Part shown: in pieces, positions 9,592 through 18,125 of the stretch | Position numbering within the stretch: the stretch's first letter is position 1 | Layout: every line of letters begins with the position of its first letter | Assembly: GCA_002389045.1 (NCBI GenBank) | Contig: DGNS01000017.1 | Span: 1-64,000 of the forward strand | DNA: 64,000 nt | Reading direction: 5' to 3' | Source of the DNA: Thiotrichaceae bacterium UBA4486 | Lineage (GTDB): Bacteria > Pseudomonadota > Gammaproteobacteria > Eutrophobiales > Eutrophobiaceae | Program-made: the position numbers and the translations under genes | The notes under the pieces: generated by a model | Told to the model about the DNA's origin: nothing | Database searches by the model: none | The model's input: the letters and a program-made list of their open reading frames with translations, nothing else

Positions 9592-10968
9592 ATGAATAAA
9601 ATCTGTCAGTCATTGCTAATAGTTTTCATGCTGGTGGCGAGCACCACGCTGTTTGTCCAGGCCCAGGACGATACCGGTACGGCCGCAGAAAAAACCGAAT
9701 ACGACACACTGCCGCTGGATGAGCTCAGAACCTTCACCGAGGTCTTCCAGAAAATCAAGAATGACTACGTCGAACAGGTCAACGACAAGGATTTACTCGA
9801 AAACGCGATTCACGGCATGCTCGCCGGACTTGATCCCCACTCCGCGTACCTGGTCAAGGATGCCTACAAGGAATTGCAGGAAGGCACGACCGGTGAATTC
9901 GGCGGACTCGGCATCGAGGTGGGAATGGAAGACGGTTTCGTCAAGGTCATCGCCCCCATCGACGAGACTCCGGCGGCGCGGGCAGGTATCCAGGCCGGCG
10001 ATTTGATCATCAAGCTCGATGAAACCCCGGTCAAGGGCATGTCCCTGAACGAGGCGGTCAAAAAGATGCGCGGCAAACCGGGCACCAAGATCATCCTCAC
10101 CGTCATTCGCGAAGGCGAGAGTAAACCGCTTGAAATCGCCATTGTCCGTGATTACATCCAGGTGAAAAGTGTACGCTCGAGATTTCTGGAACCCGGTTTC
10201 GCCTACCTGCGGGTATCGCACTTCCAGTCGCGCACCACCGAGGATCTGCGCAAGGCCACGGAAAAGCTAAAGGAAGAAAGCAATAATAACATCAAGGGCG
10301 TTATTCTCGATCTGCGCAACAATCCCGGCGGGGTATTGAGTTCCGCGGTCGGCGTATCGGACCTGTTCCTCGACAAGGGACTGATTGTCTATACCGAAGG
10401 CCGGATCAAGGATTCGCAATTGCAGTTCAACGCCAAACCCGTGGATATACTCGACCGCGTTCCAATTGTTGTACTGGTCAATGCCGGGTCCGCCTCGGCT
10501 TCGGAAATTGTTGCCGGTGCGTTGCAGGATCACAAACGCGCGATCATTGTCGGTGAAAAAACCTTCGGCAAGGGTTCGGTACAAACCATATTACCCATGG
10601 CCAACGAATCAGCACTGAAGCTGACCACGGCGCGTTACTACACACCCTCCGGCAACTCCATCCAGGCCACGGGTATTATCCCTGACATCATCATCGATAA
10701 AGTCAACGTTACCGGTATTGCCGAGAAAAGCGCTGGTGAGGTGAAGGAAGCCGATCTTAACCGTCATCTGGATAATGGCAACGGTGATGCGGAGAATAAC
10801 GAAGGTGGCGATAGCGAAACGCATGGCGCCATTGATGAAGAAGGCAACAAGGTAGACAGCGAATCTGATGAAACCCGCAGGGTTTCGCTGGCCGCCAGTG
10901 ATTATGGACTCTATGAAGCATTAAATGTGCTCAAGGGCCTGGCCATTGCCTATGAACAGCATAGATAA
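9592..10968 (+). CDS. ctpA: Carboxy-terminal processing protease, S41 family
   Basis: 458 residues with a signal peptide (1-24, ending 'LFVQAQD'). An S41 N-terminal helical region is followed by a PDZ domain at about 95-170 ('GLGIEVGMEDGFVKVIAPIDETPAARAG') and the S41 catalytic core. The Ser-Lys dyad is S302 in 'GSASASEI' and K327 in 'KTFGKGSVQ', the same 25-residue spacing as E. coli Prc. The last ~70 residues are an acidic, Asn/Glu-rich tail not typical of the family. The enzyme acts in the periplasm on C-terminal tails, often on murein hydrolases, which suits its place between envC and yibQ. Confidence 0.93.
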   Translation: MNKICQSLLIVFMLVASTTLFVQAQDDTGTAAEKTEYDTLPLDELRTFTEVFQKIKNDYVEQVNDKDLLENAIHGMLAGLDPHSAYLVKDAYKELQEGTTGEFGGLGIEVGMEDGFVKVIAPIDETPAARAGIQAGDLIIKLDETPVKGMSLNEAVKKMRGKPGTKIILTVIREGESKPLEIAIVRDYIQVKSVRSRFLEPGFAYLRVSHFQSRTTEDLRKATEKLKEESNNNIKGVILDLRNNPGGVLSSAVGVSDLFLDKGLIVYTEGRIKDSQLQFNAKPVDILDRVPIVVLVNAGSASASEIVAGALQDHKRAIIVGEKTFGKGSVQTILPMANESALKLTTARYYTPSGNSIQATGIIPDIIIDKVNVTGIAEKSAGEVKEADLNRHLDNGNGDAENNEGGDSETHGAIDEEGNKVDSESDETRRVSLAASDYGLYEALNVLKGLAIAYEQHR

Positions 10969-10987
10969 CTTCCGGTAGACACAACGA

Positions 10988-11812
10988 GTGAGACGTCCGC
11001 GAATCATATTTCCGGTCTTGCTCCTCCTGCTGCCAATGTTCGGGAGCACCGCCACCGCCGAACCGGTGGCGGCAACAAAAGCCTATATCAGCATCATTAT
11101 TGATGACCTGGGTTATCGCCTGCACGATGACCTGAGAGCCGTCGCCCTGCCCGGACCGATAGTCTGCGCCATCATGCCGCATGCCCCCTATTCCGCCGAA
11201 CTGGCACAAATAGCGTTTCAACAGGGCAAGGACGTCATCCTGCACCAGCCGCTTGAGGCACTGCAAAAAAATGAATTTCTGGGGCCCGGTGCCCTGACCC
11301 TGGATATGACCGAAAAGGAATTTCTCGATACCTTTGATTCCAACATGAAATCGGTCCCGCACCTGATTGGCATCAACAATCACATGGGCAGCCTGTTGAC
11401 ACAGCATCCGGGCGCCATGGCCTGGCTGATGGGCAGCATCAAGCGCAACAGCCTCATCTTTATCGACAGCATCACCAGCGACAACAGCGTCGCGGCCGCC
11501 ATTGCCCATGAAGAAAACGTACCCTATCTGGAACGCGACATATTTTTTGACAACGTGCAAAACACTACAGCCATTCGCAGGCAGTTTGACAAGCTGATCA
11601 GCATTGCCCGCATTCGCGGCACGGCCGTCGGTATTGGCCATCCGTATCCCGAAACCATGGATGTACTCTCGCGCGCGATACAGGAACTCGATCCCGAACG
11701 GGTACAACTGGTCGGTTTGAAGTCCCTGCATACACATCGGAATGGAGGTATACGAAAATGGCAAATGTCCTCGTCCCACTCGCTCAGGGTTGTGAAGAGC
11801 TCGAAGCAGTAA
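10988..11812 (+). CDS. yibQ: Divergent polysaccharide deacetylase family protein (YibQ/DUF610)
   Basis: 274 residues from a GTG start at 10988, 19 bp after ctpA. A signal peptide (about 1-25, 'IIFPVLLLLLPMFGSTATAEP') precedes a divergent polysaccharide-deacetylase fold: 'ISIIIDDLGYRLHDDLRAV', 'AIMPHAPYSAELA', 'HQPLEA', 'GINNHMGSLLT', 'FIDSITS' and 'GIGHPYPETMDVL'. The biochemical activity of YibQ is not established. Its conserved link to envC and gpmI suggests an envelope or cell-wall role. The 3' end overlaps the next gene by 55 bp. Confidence 0.9.
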   Translation: MRRPRIIFPVLLLLLPMFGSTATAEPVAATKAYISIIIDDLGYRLHDDLRAVALPGPIVCAIMPHAPYSAELAQIAFQQGKDVILHQPLEALQKNEFLGPGALTLDMTEKEFLDTFDSNMKSVPHLIGINNHMGSLLTQHPGAMAWLMGSIKRNSLIFIDSITSDNSVAAAIAHEENVPYLERDIFFDNVQNTTAIRRQFDKLISIARIRGTAVGIGHPYPETMDVLSRAIQELDPERVQLVGLKSLHTHRNGGIRKWQMSSSHSLRVVKSSKQ

Positions 11813-12309
11813 CCGTCATCGATCTTCTGCGCCGCGCGGGGATCACGGTGGTGACCGCGGGCCTCGATGCCGGACCGGTCACCGCAAGCCGCGGCGTCAG
11901 GCTCATTCCCGACACCGACCTCGATAGCGCACTGAAACAGGACTATGACATGGTCGTACTGCCCGGCGGCCTGCCCGGCGCCGACCATCTCGATAACGAT
12001 CCCCGCGTCCGGGAACTGTTGACGAAAATGGCCAACAGCGAAAAATTCACCGCCGCCATCTGCGCCGCCCCGAAGGTCCTTGCCAGCGCCGGCCTGCTCG
12101 CCGGCAAACGTGCCACCAGCTACCCCGGTATTTTCGACAAACTCGACGTGGCGGGATTGAGCTACCTGGAGCAACCCGTCGTCACCGACGACAAGGTCAT
12201 CACCTCCCGCGGTCCCGGCACGGCCATGGATTTTGCACTGCATTTAATCGAGACGCTGGCTGGAAAAGCAAAACGCGACGAAGTGGAAAAAGCACTGGTA
12301 AGAAGTTAA
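11758..12309 (+). CDS. DJ-1/PfpI family protein (YajL-like)
   Basis: 183 residues with the DJ-1 fold signature: 'VLVPLAQGCEELEAVTVIDLLRRAG' carrying the conserved Glu (13/14), the nucleophile-elbow cysteine C102 in 'AAICAAPKVLASAG', and 'TSRGPGTAMDFALHLIE' near the end. It is closest in layout to YajL/DJ-1, which are linked to oxidative and carbonyl-stress protection; the exact activity of that family is debated. The ATG at 11758 has a strong ribosome site (GGAGGT, 8 nt upstream) lying within yibQ, so the 55-bp overlap looks real. Confidence 0.93.
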   Translation: MANVLVPLAQGCEELEAVTVIDLLRRAGITVVTAGLDAGPVTASRGVRLIPDTDLDSALKQDYDMVVLPGGLPGADHLDNDPRVRELLTKMANSEKFTAAICAAPKVLASAGLLAGKRATSYPGIFDKLDVAGLSYLEQPVVTDDKVITSRGPGTAMDFALHLIETLAGKAKRDEVEKALVRS

Positions 12310-12328
12310 TTGATTTTTTCAGGCATGT

Positions 12329-12369
12329 GGCGGATAAACATAATACCCGATGCCGGAATGTTATCCGCC
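12329..12369. repeat. Inverted repeat downstream of the DJ-1 gene
   Basis: GGCGGATAA (12329-12337) and TTATCCGCC (12361-12369) are perfect 9-bp complements around a 23-nt loop, 20 bp after the DJ-1 stop. A T-run precedes rather than follows the stem, so it is not a classical intrinsic terminator on the plus strand. It may still end or stabilise the gpmI-envC-ctpA-yibQ transcript. Confidence 0.35.
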
Positions 12370-12488
12370 GATTACCGGATGTGCATGCGCCGGTTCACAA
12401 AATCTCCTGCAATGCGTTCCAGCCGTCGGAAAAAACCTTTAACTGAAGACTGAATCAGGTAACGATTACTTCCGGTTGCATAAACCCG

Positions 12489-12998
12489 TCAATAATCATC
12501 GTTTTCCGGATCGATAACGTCGTGTTGCACGTATTGCAGTGCCCTTTGTTTCAGGATCTGTACCCGGTTCGGGGATAATTGTCCGGCGATGGATTCCAGG
12601 CCCTTGTGTGCATGCCTGTTGCCCTGCTGGTAAGCCGCGAATAACCAGACATAAGCCATTTCAAAATCGGGGTTGCCGAGCTTGTCGGAAATGTAAAGCA
12701 TACCCAGATTATTCTGGGCTTCGTGATGACCGGTTTCGGCCGCCTTTCGGTACCATTTCAGGGCTTTGCCAATGTCCTGTCTTACACCGAGCCCCAGGTA
12801 GTAATGTATGCCCAGGTAATTTTGCGCGGCTGTATTGCCGCTGTACGCCGCCTGTTTCCACAGTTTATAGGAGGCCTCGTAATCACCGGCTTCAAAAGCC
12901 GCCAACGGGTCCGTCTCGCGTTGACAGGATGACAGTATAATTGCCGTAACCAGGTAAAGCATGAGCATTGCCGGAGGGAATCGTTCGAGCACAGGCAT
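12489..12998 (-). CDS. Small lipoprotein with Sel1-like repeats
   Basis: 169 residues. The N-terminal hydrophobic stretch ends in a lipobox, 'IILSSCQ', so the mature protein should be lipid-anchored at Cys. At least two Sel1/TPR-like repeats follow: 'AAYSGNTAAQNYLGIHYYLGLGVRQDIGKALKWYRKAAETGHHEAQNNLGMLY'. Such repeats bind partner proteins, and the partner here is unknown. The gene stands alone on the minus strand. Met11 is a possible alternative start that would shorten the leader; neither start has a strong Shine-Dalgarno. Confidence 0.8.
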   Translation of the reverse strand: MPVLERFPPAMLMLYLVTAIILSSCQRETDPLAAFEAGDYEASYKLWKQAAYSGNTAAQNYLGIHYYLGLGVRQDIGKALKWYRKAAETGHHEAQNNLGMLYISDKLGNPDFEMAYVWLFAAYQQGNRHAHKGLESIAGQLSPNRVQILKQRALQYVQHDVIDPENDDY

Positions 12999-13186
12999 GG
13001 AAGCTGATCCGGTTATTGAATTCCGGTTCTTATTTCACGCCTGTAAAGCCGGAATTACAACCCCTTCTCCGGGTTGTATAAGAACGATGTATCTGCCGGG
13101 CAAATCCCTGGTTGAAACCGGCCTGTTGATCGGGTGACCCGGCAGCCCGGCTCGTTTTTTTTACAGGGATTGAATAACGGCTGGTT

Positions 13187-13564
13187 TCAGGTGTCGTCCC
13201 GCTTTTGCTTGAAATCCTTGAAGTACTTGTCGTTGGGACAGAATGAATAGTCCTGGTCCTGTACGGCGTCGGCATTCTGATCGGCCAGTACCGTTTCACA
13301 GGTTTCGGCAGTCTTGCACTGTTCACAGTTATCCAGTTGCGCACGGATATCCCTGACCATGGTCCCGGCAAGATACGAATCAATATCAATGTCGCGCTTT
13401 GCGAGCATATGAATATACGGTAAACGCTGCAGGCGCTGGTACAGCCGCTGCCGGAATTCCTTGCCGACTTTCAAGTTTCGGGAAATAGTGATCGCCATGG
13501 CGATAGCCAGGCCGGTAAATACCAGGACAATCATAGCGAGCAATGTGATCTGAACTGCACTCAT
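13187..13564 (-). CDS. DUF6455-like membrane-anchored protein
   Basis: 125 residues from an ATG at 13564 (MSAVQITLLAMIVLVFTGLA). One N-terminal membrane helix is followed by a cytosolic domain with a cysteine pattern resembling DUF6455: 'LDNCEQCKTAETC' and later 'FCPNDKYF'. Four cysteines in a C-x2-C-x5-C...C layout could bind a metal or Fe-S cluster. The start at 13564 rather than 13606 places a perfect FNR-type site at 13625-13638 with its centre about 67 bp upstream of the start codon, a workable position for a class II promoter. The function is unknown. Confidence 0.65.
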   Translation of the reverse strand: MSAVQITLLAMIVLVFTGLAIAMAITISRNLKVGKEFRQRLYQRLQRLPYIHMLAKRDIDIDSYLAGTMVRDIRAQLDNCEQCKTAETCETVLADQNADAVQDQDYSFCPNDKYFKDFKQKRDDT

Positions 13565-13919
13565 GGGAAACGGGTCTCTTCCAGCGGGGAGAAAGAATGA
13601 TGTCATGGTAGCGTCATCGGCTCATTGATCCAGATCAACCTCCCGGCGAGACTGTTAACCTGCTGATTTAAATGGAAATATAAATAAAGACCTCTCCGGT
13701 GAACCGCGGCCGGTAATGCTCCCGGATTCACGGCCTGGCCAGAAAGTGAATATCGCATCATGCCAACCGGTTAACCTGTATTTCTCACCGCCCTTCTACT
13801 GCGGTCGACGATCCGACCGCCTTTACGAACACTGGTAAGAAATGCGGGCCAGAACATTTGCCGCCGTCAGAGGTCGTAATGCCATATAAATTCCCGGCAA
13901 ACCCATAAGGATAAAGACC
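13565..13919. other. Intergenic region between divergent DUF6455-like and DUF4399 genes
   Basis: About 355 bp with no convincing gene. It holds the FNR/ANR-type palindrome at 13625-13638, an AT-rich patch near 13668-13690, and the ribosome site of the DUF4399 gene (AAGGA just before 13920). Nothing else stands out. Confidence 0.6.
13625..13638. promoter_or_regulatory. FNR/ANR-type binding site
   Basis: TTGATCCAGATCAA is an exact match to the FNR consensus TTGAT-N4-ATCAA. Reading towards the DUF6455-like gene on the minus strand, the hexamer CATCAT (13602-13597) sits where a -10 element falls in class II FNR promoters (site centred near -41.5). This predicts activation under low oxygen. The site could also serve the DUF4399 gene on the plus strand, but it is nearly 290 bp from that start. 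Confidence 0.65.
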
Positions 13920-14366
13920 ATGAAAAGTCCAGTTGTATTGATTCAATCCCTGTTTTTATTCATTACCCTGAGCGTTCCGGTGGCCGCGGAGGAGCCCATG
14001 AATACGGCCTCACCTGCGGGCGCGAAAGCCTATATCATTTCTCCACAGGACGGTGAGACCGTAGACGGCACCTTCAAAGTGGTGTTCGGTCTGTATGGCA
14101 TGGGCGTTGCCCCGGCCGGCATCAGCCGGGAAAATACCGGCCATCACCACTTGTTGATCAATGTCGACGAATTACCGGATCTTTCTAAGCCGCTGCCGGC
14201 CACGGATCAGGTCAAACATTTCGGTGCTGGACAGACAGAAACCGAACTGACACTGGAGCCGGGCAGGCATACCCTGCAACTGTTACTCGGCAATCATGCG
14301 CATGTTCCTCACCATCCACCGGTGATGTCACGGAAGATCACGGTGATCGTTGAATCTGCGGGCTAG
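13920..14366 (+). CDS. DUF4399 periplasmic protein
   Basis: 148 residues with a signal peptide (1-23, ending 'SVPVAAEEP'). The rest matches DUF4399: 'YIISPQDGETVDGTFKVVFGLYGMGVAPAG', a His-rich 'TGHHHLLINVDELPD', 'LEPGRHTLQLLLGNHAHVPHHPPVMS'. The His clusters may bind metal, but no activity is established for the family. A good ribosome site (AAGGA) precedes the ATG. The 3' end overlaps the convergent lipoprotein gene by 4 bp. Confidence 0.85.
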   Translation: MKSPVVLIQSLFLFITLSVPVAAEEPMNTASPAGAKAYIISPQDGETVDGTFKVVFGLYGMGVAPAGISRENTGHHHLLINVDELPDLSKPLPATDQVKHFGAGQTETELTLEPGRHTLQLLLGNHAHVPHHPPVMSRKITVIVESAG

Positions 14367-15034
14367 TCCTCGAATCCCCGGTAACCAAAGATGGCATCCA
14401 TGTGATGCAGAAAGGCATGTTCACCCTGCTCATGCCAGATTCCGATCAATGTGTTATCAACATGCCGGTAATGGTCGAGTGTTTCTGCGAGTGATCCATG
14501 CTTGCTGCTGTCGGTTGCCAGATCATCAATCAGACCCAGCCAGAGTTTACTTACTCCCATGATGTAGTGTGGCCAGTTATCCCTGACCGGCTCTGACCAA
14601 CGTGGATCAGCGGTCGCACCGATATCGCTGCCGGCCCAGTAATCCACATCACTGCAGGACAGCGAGTCGATGATGTTATGACTTCCGGCCTGTTTAAACG
14701 CAACAGAATTTTGCAGATCATACACCAGTGATGCCTGTGTCCGCGGATCAGTAAAATAAATGAAACTGAAACGGTGCCCGGCAGCGTCACGCACAGCGCG
14801 GCGGTGAAAACGCCACAGCGGAATCCGCGGCCCGTGACTCTCCAGCACCGGTTTAACGATATCACGGGCAAGAAACAGGTCCACGTGCATGGCCGGGGGT
14901 TCTTTCTCCGGCCAGTGGACCGCGAAGCGGCAGGAATGCCAGGACAGATCTTCTGTTTCCTGTGCCTCATCTGTCGGCACCAGTGGCGCACATGCCGAGA
15001 CTATGGCTGACAGCACGATTACCAGCGCTCTCAT
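14363..15034 (-). CDS. Putative lipoprotein of unknown function
   Basis: 223 residues. A short hydrophobic leader ends in the lipobox-like 'IVSACAP', predicting a lipid-anchored Cys15. I recognise no domain. The mature part is rich in Trp and His ('DLSWHSCRFAVHWPEKEP', 'NWPHYIMGVSKLWLGLIDD', 'GIWHEQGEHAFLHHMDAIFG'). It converges with the DUF4399 gene, and 57 bp separate its start from the end of ubiB, read in the same direction. Confidence 0.7.
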   Translation of the reverse strand: MRALVIVLSAIVSACAPLVPTDEAQETEDLSWHSCRFAVHWPEKEPPAMHVDLFLARDIVKPVLESHGPRIPLWRFHRRAVRDAAGHRFSFIYFTDPRTQASLVYDLQNSVAFKQAGSHNIIDSLSCSDVDYWAGSDIGATADPRWSEPVRDNWPHYIMGVSKLWLGLIDDLATDSSKHGSLAETLDHYRHVDNTLIGIWHEQGEHAFLHHMDAIFGYRGFED

Positions 15035-15091
15035 GTGTTTTTTACTGATCAGTCGTTCACCCTGGTCATAGAGGAGTTGGCAATTAATTAT

Positions 15092-16756
15092 CTACTCATT
15101 CAATGCCAGAACCACCATCAGCGATCCCGCGCCGCCCAGTAACCAGCTAAGCACAGGCGCACCCCAGAGCATTTGCGGCGAGTAACCGTCCAGTCCGTAG
15201 ATCAACGCCGCACTGATGATGAACGCCGAACCGACAATGGCCACTACCTGGCGGTAGGAACTGCTGCGGATCTCGTTGCGCAGAAACTCCATTTCGGTCG
15301 ACTTCCACTCCAGTTTGATCTTGCCGTCGCGCAGACGTTCGATAATATCGATGGTCTTGTTGGGCAGTTCCGGCAGGCGATCCACCCAACGTGGAAAGTT
15401 CTGCCGCGCACCCTTGTACAGACCCTTGATCCCCATACGATTACTCATCCACCGCTCCATGGGTGTACGGGCAGCTTCCCAGAGATTCAGTTCCGGGTAT
15501 AACTCCCGGCCCAGCCCTTCAATATTGACCAGGGTTTTTTGCAGCAGCAATAGCTGCGGCAGGATCACCATGTTGAACCGGCGTGCGGTCTGGAACAGGC
15601 GCAGCAGCAAGGTGCCGAACGAGATATCTTTCAAGGGGCGGTCGAACAGGGGTTCACAAACGGCGCGGATGGCGAACTCGAATTCGTCGACGCGGGTATC
15701 GGCCGGCACCCAGCCGGATTCCACGTGCAGTTCCGCCACCCGTTGATAGTCCTTGTCGAGAAAGGCCAGAAAATTCTCGGCCAGGTAACGTTGATCGTAC
15801 TCACTCAGTGAACTCATGATGCCGAAATCGATGAGCGTGAAGCGCGGCGGTTCCTTGCCATGTGGAGGCGAAATAAAAATATTACCCGGGTGCATGTCGG
15901 CATGAAAGAAGCTGTCGCGAAAGACCATGGTGAAAAATGTTTCCACCCCGGCTTCGGCCAGCCATTTCAAATCGACCCCGGCTTCAACCAGGGCAGCCCG
16001 GTTGCTCACCGGTATGCCACTGATGCGCTCCATTACCATGACGTTGCGGCGGGTGTGCTCCCATTCCACCTGCGGCACATAGAGCACGGTGGAATCCCTG
16101 AAGTTACGCCGCAACTGCGAAGCGTTGGCGGCCTCGCGCATCAGGTCGAGCTCGTTGGTCAGGGTTTTCTCGAATTCCCTGACTACATTGGTGGGACGTA
16201 ACTTGCGGCCGTCCGCTGAATACTTTTCCGCCTGTGTGGCCAGGAAATAGAGAATACCGAGGTCACGTTTGATAATTTTATCGATTCCGGGACGAACCAC
16301 CTTGATTATGACTTCGCGACCGTCATGCAGGCGCGCGGTATGTACCTGGGCAATGGATGCGCTGGCCAGCGGCTGTTCCCGGAATTCCTGGAAAACCTCG
16401 TCCAGGTTACAACCGTATTCCTTCTCGATAATGGCGCGCGCCAGCACACCGGGGAAAGGCGGTACGGCATCCTGGAGTTTGGCGAATTCCTCGGCGATTT
16501 CCTCGGAAAGAAAATCCTTGCGTGTCGACAGTAACTGGCCGAGTTTGACGAAGACCGGGCCCAGATCCTCGAGTACGCGGCGCAACCTGACTTCGGGCAG
16601 TTCATGCTTGCCGCGAAACCAGTTCCACGGCAACAGGAAAAGAATGAAGCGTACCGGGCGAAACAAATGAGTGGCGAGAATGATCTCGTCCATACCGTGG
16701 CGGATCAGAATACGCTGGATGGCGAATAATCGCAGCAATTCACCAAAGCTGAACAT
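15092..16756 (-). CDS. ubiB: Ubiquinone biosynthesis regulatory protein kinase UbiB
   Basis: 554 residues of the ADCK/ABC1 atypical kinase family needed for ubiquinone synthesis. The KxGQ motif appears as 'FVKLGQLLSTRKDFL', the nucleotide-binding region as 'ASIAQVHTA', the catalytic loop as 'FFHADMHPGNIF' and the metal-binding motif as 'LIDFGIMS'. Two C-terminal membrane helices cover about 505-550 ('VVAIVGSAFIISAALIYGL' and 'LSWLLGGAGSLMVVLAL'). The start codon abuts the ubiJ stop. It belongs to the classic gammaproteobacterial ubiE-ubiJ-ubiB operon. Confidence 0.97.
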   Translation of the reverse strand: MFSFGELLRLFAIQRILIRHGMDEIILATHLFRPVRFILFLLPWNWFRGKHELPEVRLRRVLEDLGPVFVKLGQLLSTRKDFLSEEIAEEFAKLQDAVPPFPGVLARAIIEKEYGCNLDEVFQEFREQPLASASIAQVHTARLHDGREVIIKVVRPGIDKIIKRDLGILYFLATQAEKYSADGRKLRPTNVVREFEKTLTNELDLMREAANASQLRRNFRDSTVLYVPQVEWEHTRRNVMVMERISGIPVSNRAALVEAGVDLKWLAEAGVETFFTMVFRDSFFHADMHPGNIFISPPHGKEPPRFTLIDFGIMSSLSEYDQRYLAENFLAFLDKDYQRVAELHVESGWVPADTRVDEFEFAIRAVCEPLFDRPLKDISFGTLLLRLFQTARRFNMVILPQLLLLQKTLVNIEGLGRELYPELNLWEAARTPMERWMSNRMGIKGLYKGARQNFPRWVDRLPELPNKTIDIIERLRDGKIKLEWKSTEMEFLRNEIRSSSYRQVVAIVGSAFIISAALIYGLDGYSPQMLWGAPVLSWLLGGAGSLMVVLALNE

Positions 16757-17373
16757 CAGTCCGGTTCCCTGCGCAGTTTTTTGTCCAGCCGGGCAATGCG
16801 TTGTTGCAATCGCTCGGTATCATCGCGCACCGCGTCAACGCCGTTGTTAAATTCGTTCACCAGTAACCTGTCCGGTAACAGTTCGATCTCGAATCTCAGA
16901 TATTCACTCAGATTGTCACGCAGCGTTGTGCGTGTCTCCTGCCACCAGCGGACATTGGCGCGCGCCAGGTTGCCGAGTTTGCGTGCGGCAGTATCACCAA
17001 TCCAGCGCGAAGCATATTCCTCCCAGTCGATGTCCATGCCTTGCAACAGTGTCTGCAGCTCCTGCGCCAGGTGCACGTCACCCCGGATCTGGATGTCTTT
17101 GGGAAACAGACTGTTTGATGCATCGCGGCGGCCGAGCAAGCCCAGTAACGAGACAATGCGCCCGCTGATGGTGACATCCACCGGCTGCCCGGTGGGCGAA
17201 TCCAGTTCAATGCCGGATTCATGAATGCGAAACACAAAGTCAATTTCCAGGTCCGTCAACTCGATGCCGATCCGGCGGCCGGCATGGGTACAGAAACGCC
17301 GGTGTGTCTGCGCATCCAGCAGCAGTGCACGGTTGAGAAGGGCTTCAATTTTTTCACTGAGCAGATTGGGCAT
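16756..17373 (-). CDS. ubiJ: Ubiquinone biosynthesis accessory factor UbiJ (SCP2 domain)
   Basis: 205 residues from the ATG at 17373 (MPNLLSEKIEALLNRALLLD), 2 bp after the ubiE stop. The first ~110 residues form an SCP2-like lipid-binding domain ('GRRIGIELTDLEIDFVFRI ... VDVTISGRIVSLLGLL'). The C-terminal part is helical and ends in a coiled coil ('DTERLQQRIARLDKKLRR'). Family knowledge: UbiJ binds isoprenoid quinone intermediates within the Ubi metabolon. A longer upstream start would overlap ubiE and is not needed. Confidence 0.95.
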   Translation of the reverse strand: MPNLLSEKIEALLNRALLLDAQTHRRFCTHAGRRIGIELTDLEIDFVFRIHESGIELDSPTGQPVDVTISGRIVSLLGLLGRRDASNSLFPKDIQIRGDVHLAQELQTLLQGMDIDWEEYASRWIGDTAARKLGNLARANVRWWQETRTTLRDNLSEYLRFEIELLPDRLLVNEFNNGVDAVRDDTERLQQRIARLDKKLRREPD

Positions 17374-17375
17374 GG

Positions 17376-18125
17376 TCAGAGTTTGTAACCGCTGTGCAGC
17401 GCCACGATTCCGCCGCTCAGGTTTTGCCAACTGACATTATCGAACCCGGCTGTAACCATCATGGCTGCCAGTGTTTTCTGATCCGGATGCCTGCGAATGG
17501 ATTCCACCAGGTAGACATAACTGGCTTCATCCCTGGCCACCGTCCTGCCCAGCCACGGGATCAGTTTGAAGGAATAGCGATCATAGATCCTGGCCAGCAT
17601 CGGAATGGCGACGCGGGAAAATTCCAGGATCAGCACCCGCCCGCCGTAACGCACTGACCGGTACATCGAAGCCAGAGCCCGCGCCTGGTCAGTGACATTT
17701 CTCAGACCAAAAGCGATGGTTATAAGATCAAAACTGTTATCGGCGAACGGCAGATTCTCGGCATCCGCCTGTACGTATTCCACCCCCGAGCTGATACCCC
17801 GGTCAAGCATGCGATCGCGGCCACGACAAAGCATGCTTTGATTGATGTCGGCAATGACAATACTGCCCATTGGCGCAACCTTGCGCTGCAGTCTCGATGC
17901 AAGATCGCCGGTGCCACCGGCCAGATCGAGGATCCGATCTCCGGGACGCGCCGCCAGTTGTTGTACAGCAAACCATTTCCACAGCCGATGCATACCCAGC
18001 GACATCAGGTCGTTCATCAAATCATAATTATCCGCCACCGAGGTAAAAACCTCGCCGACGAGCCTGGTTTTTTCGCCGCTGGAAACCTGGCGATAGCCGA
18101 AATGCGTGCTTTGATCGTCGCTCAT
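17376..18125 (-). CDS. ubiE: Ubiquinone/menaquinone biosynthesis C-methyltransferase UbiE
   Basis: 249 residues from the ATG at 18125 (MSDDQSTHFGYRQV), matching E. coli UbiE in length and N-terminus. SAM-binding motif I is 'ILDLAGGTGDLASRL'; other hallmarks are 'FTSVADNYDLMNDLMSLGMHRLWK', 'ADAENLPFADNSFDLITIAFGLRNV' and the C-terminal 'NLSGGIVALHSGYKL'. It methylates the benzoquinol ring with S-adenosylmethionine. The ATG overlaps the DUF971 stop (ATGA), so the two are translationally coupled. Confidence 0.97.
   Translation of the reverse strand: MSDDQSTHFGYRQVSSGEKTRLVGEVFTSVADNYDLMNDLMSLGMHRLWKWFAVQQLAARPGDRILDLAGGTGDLASRLQRKVAPMGSIVIADINQSMLCRGRDRMLDRGISSGVEYVQADAENLPFADNSFDLITIAFGLRNVTDQARALASMYRSVRYGGRVLILEFSRVAIPMLARIYDRYSFKLIPWLGRTVARDEASYVYLVESIRRHPDQKTLAAMMVTAGFDNVSWQNLSGGIVALHSGYKL

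Noticed and set aside
13115..13160. Possible intrinsic terminator ending in a T8 run near 13155
   Set aside because: No stem is directly adjacent to the T-run, and no plus-strand gene ends there.
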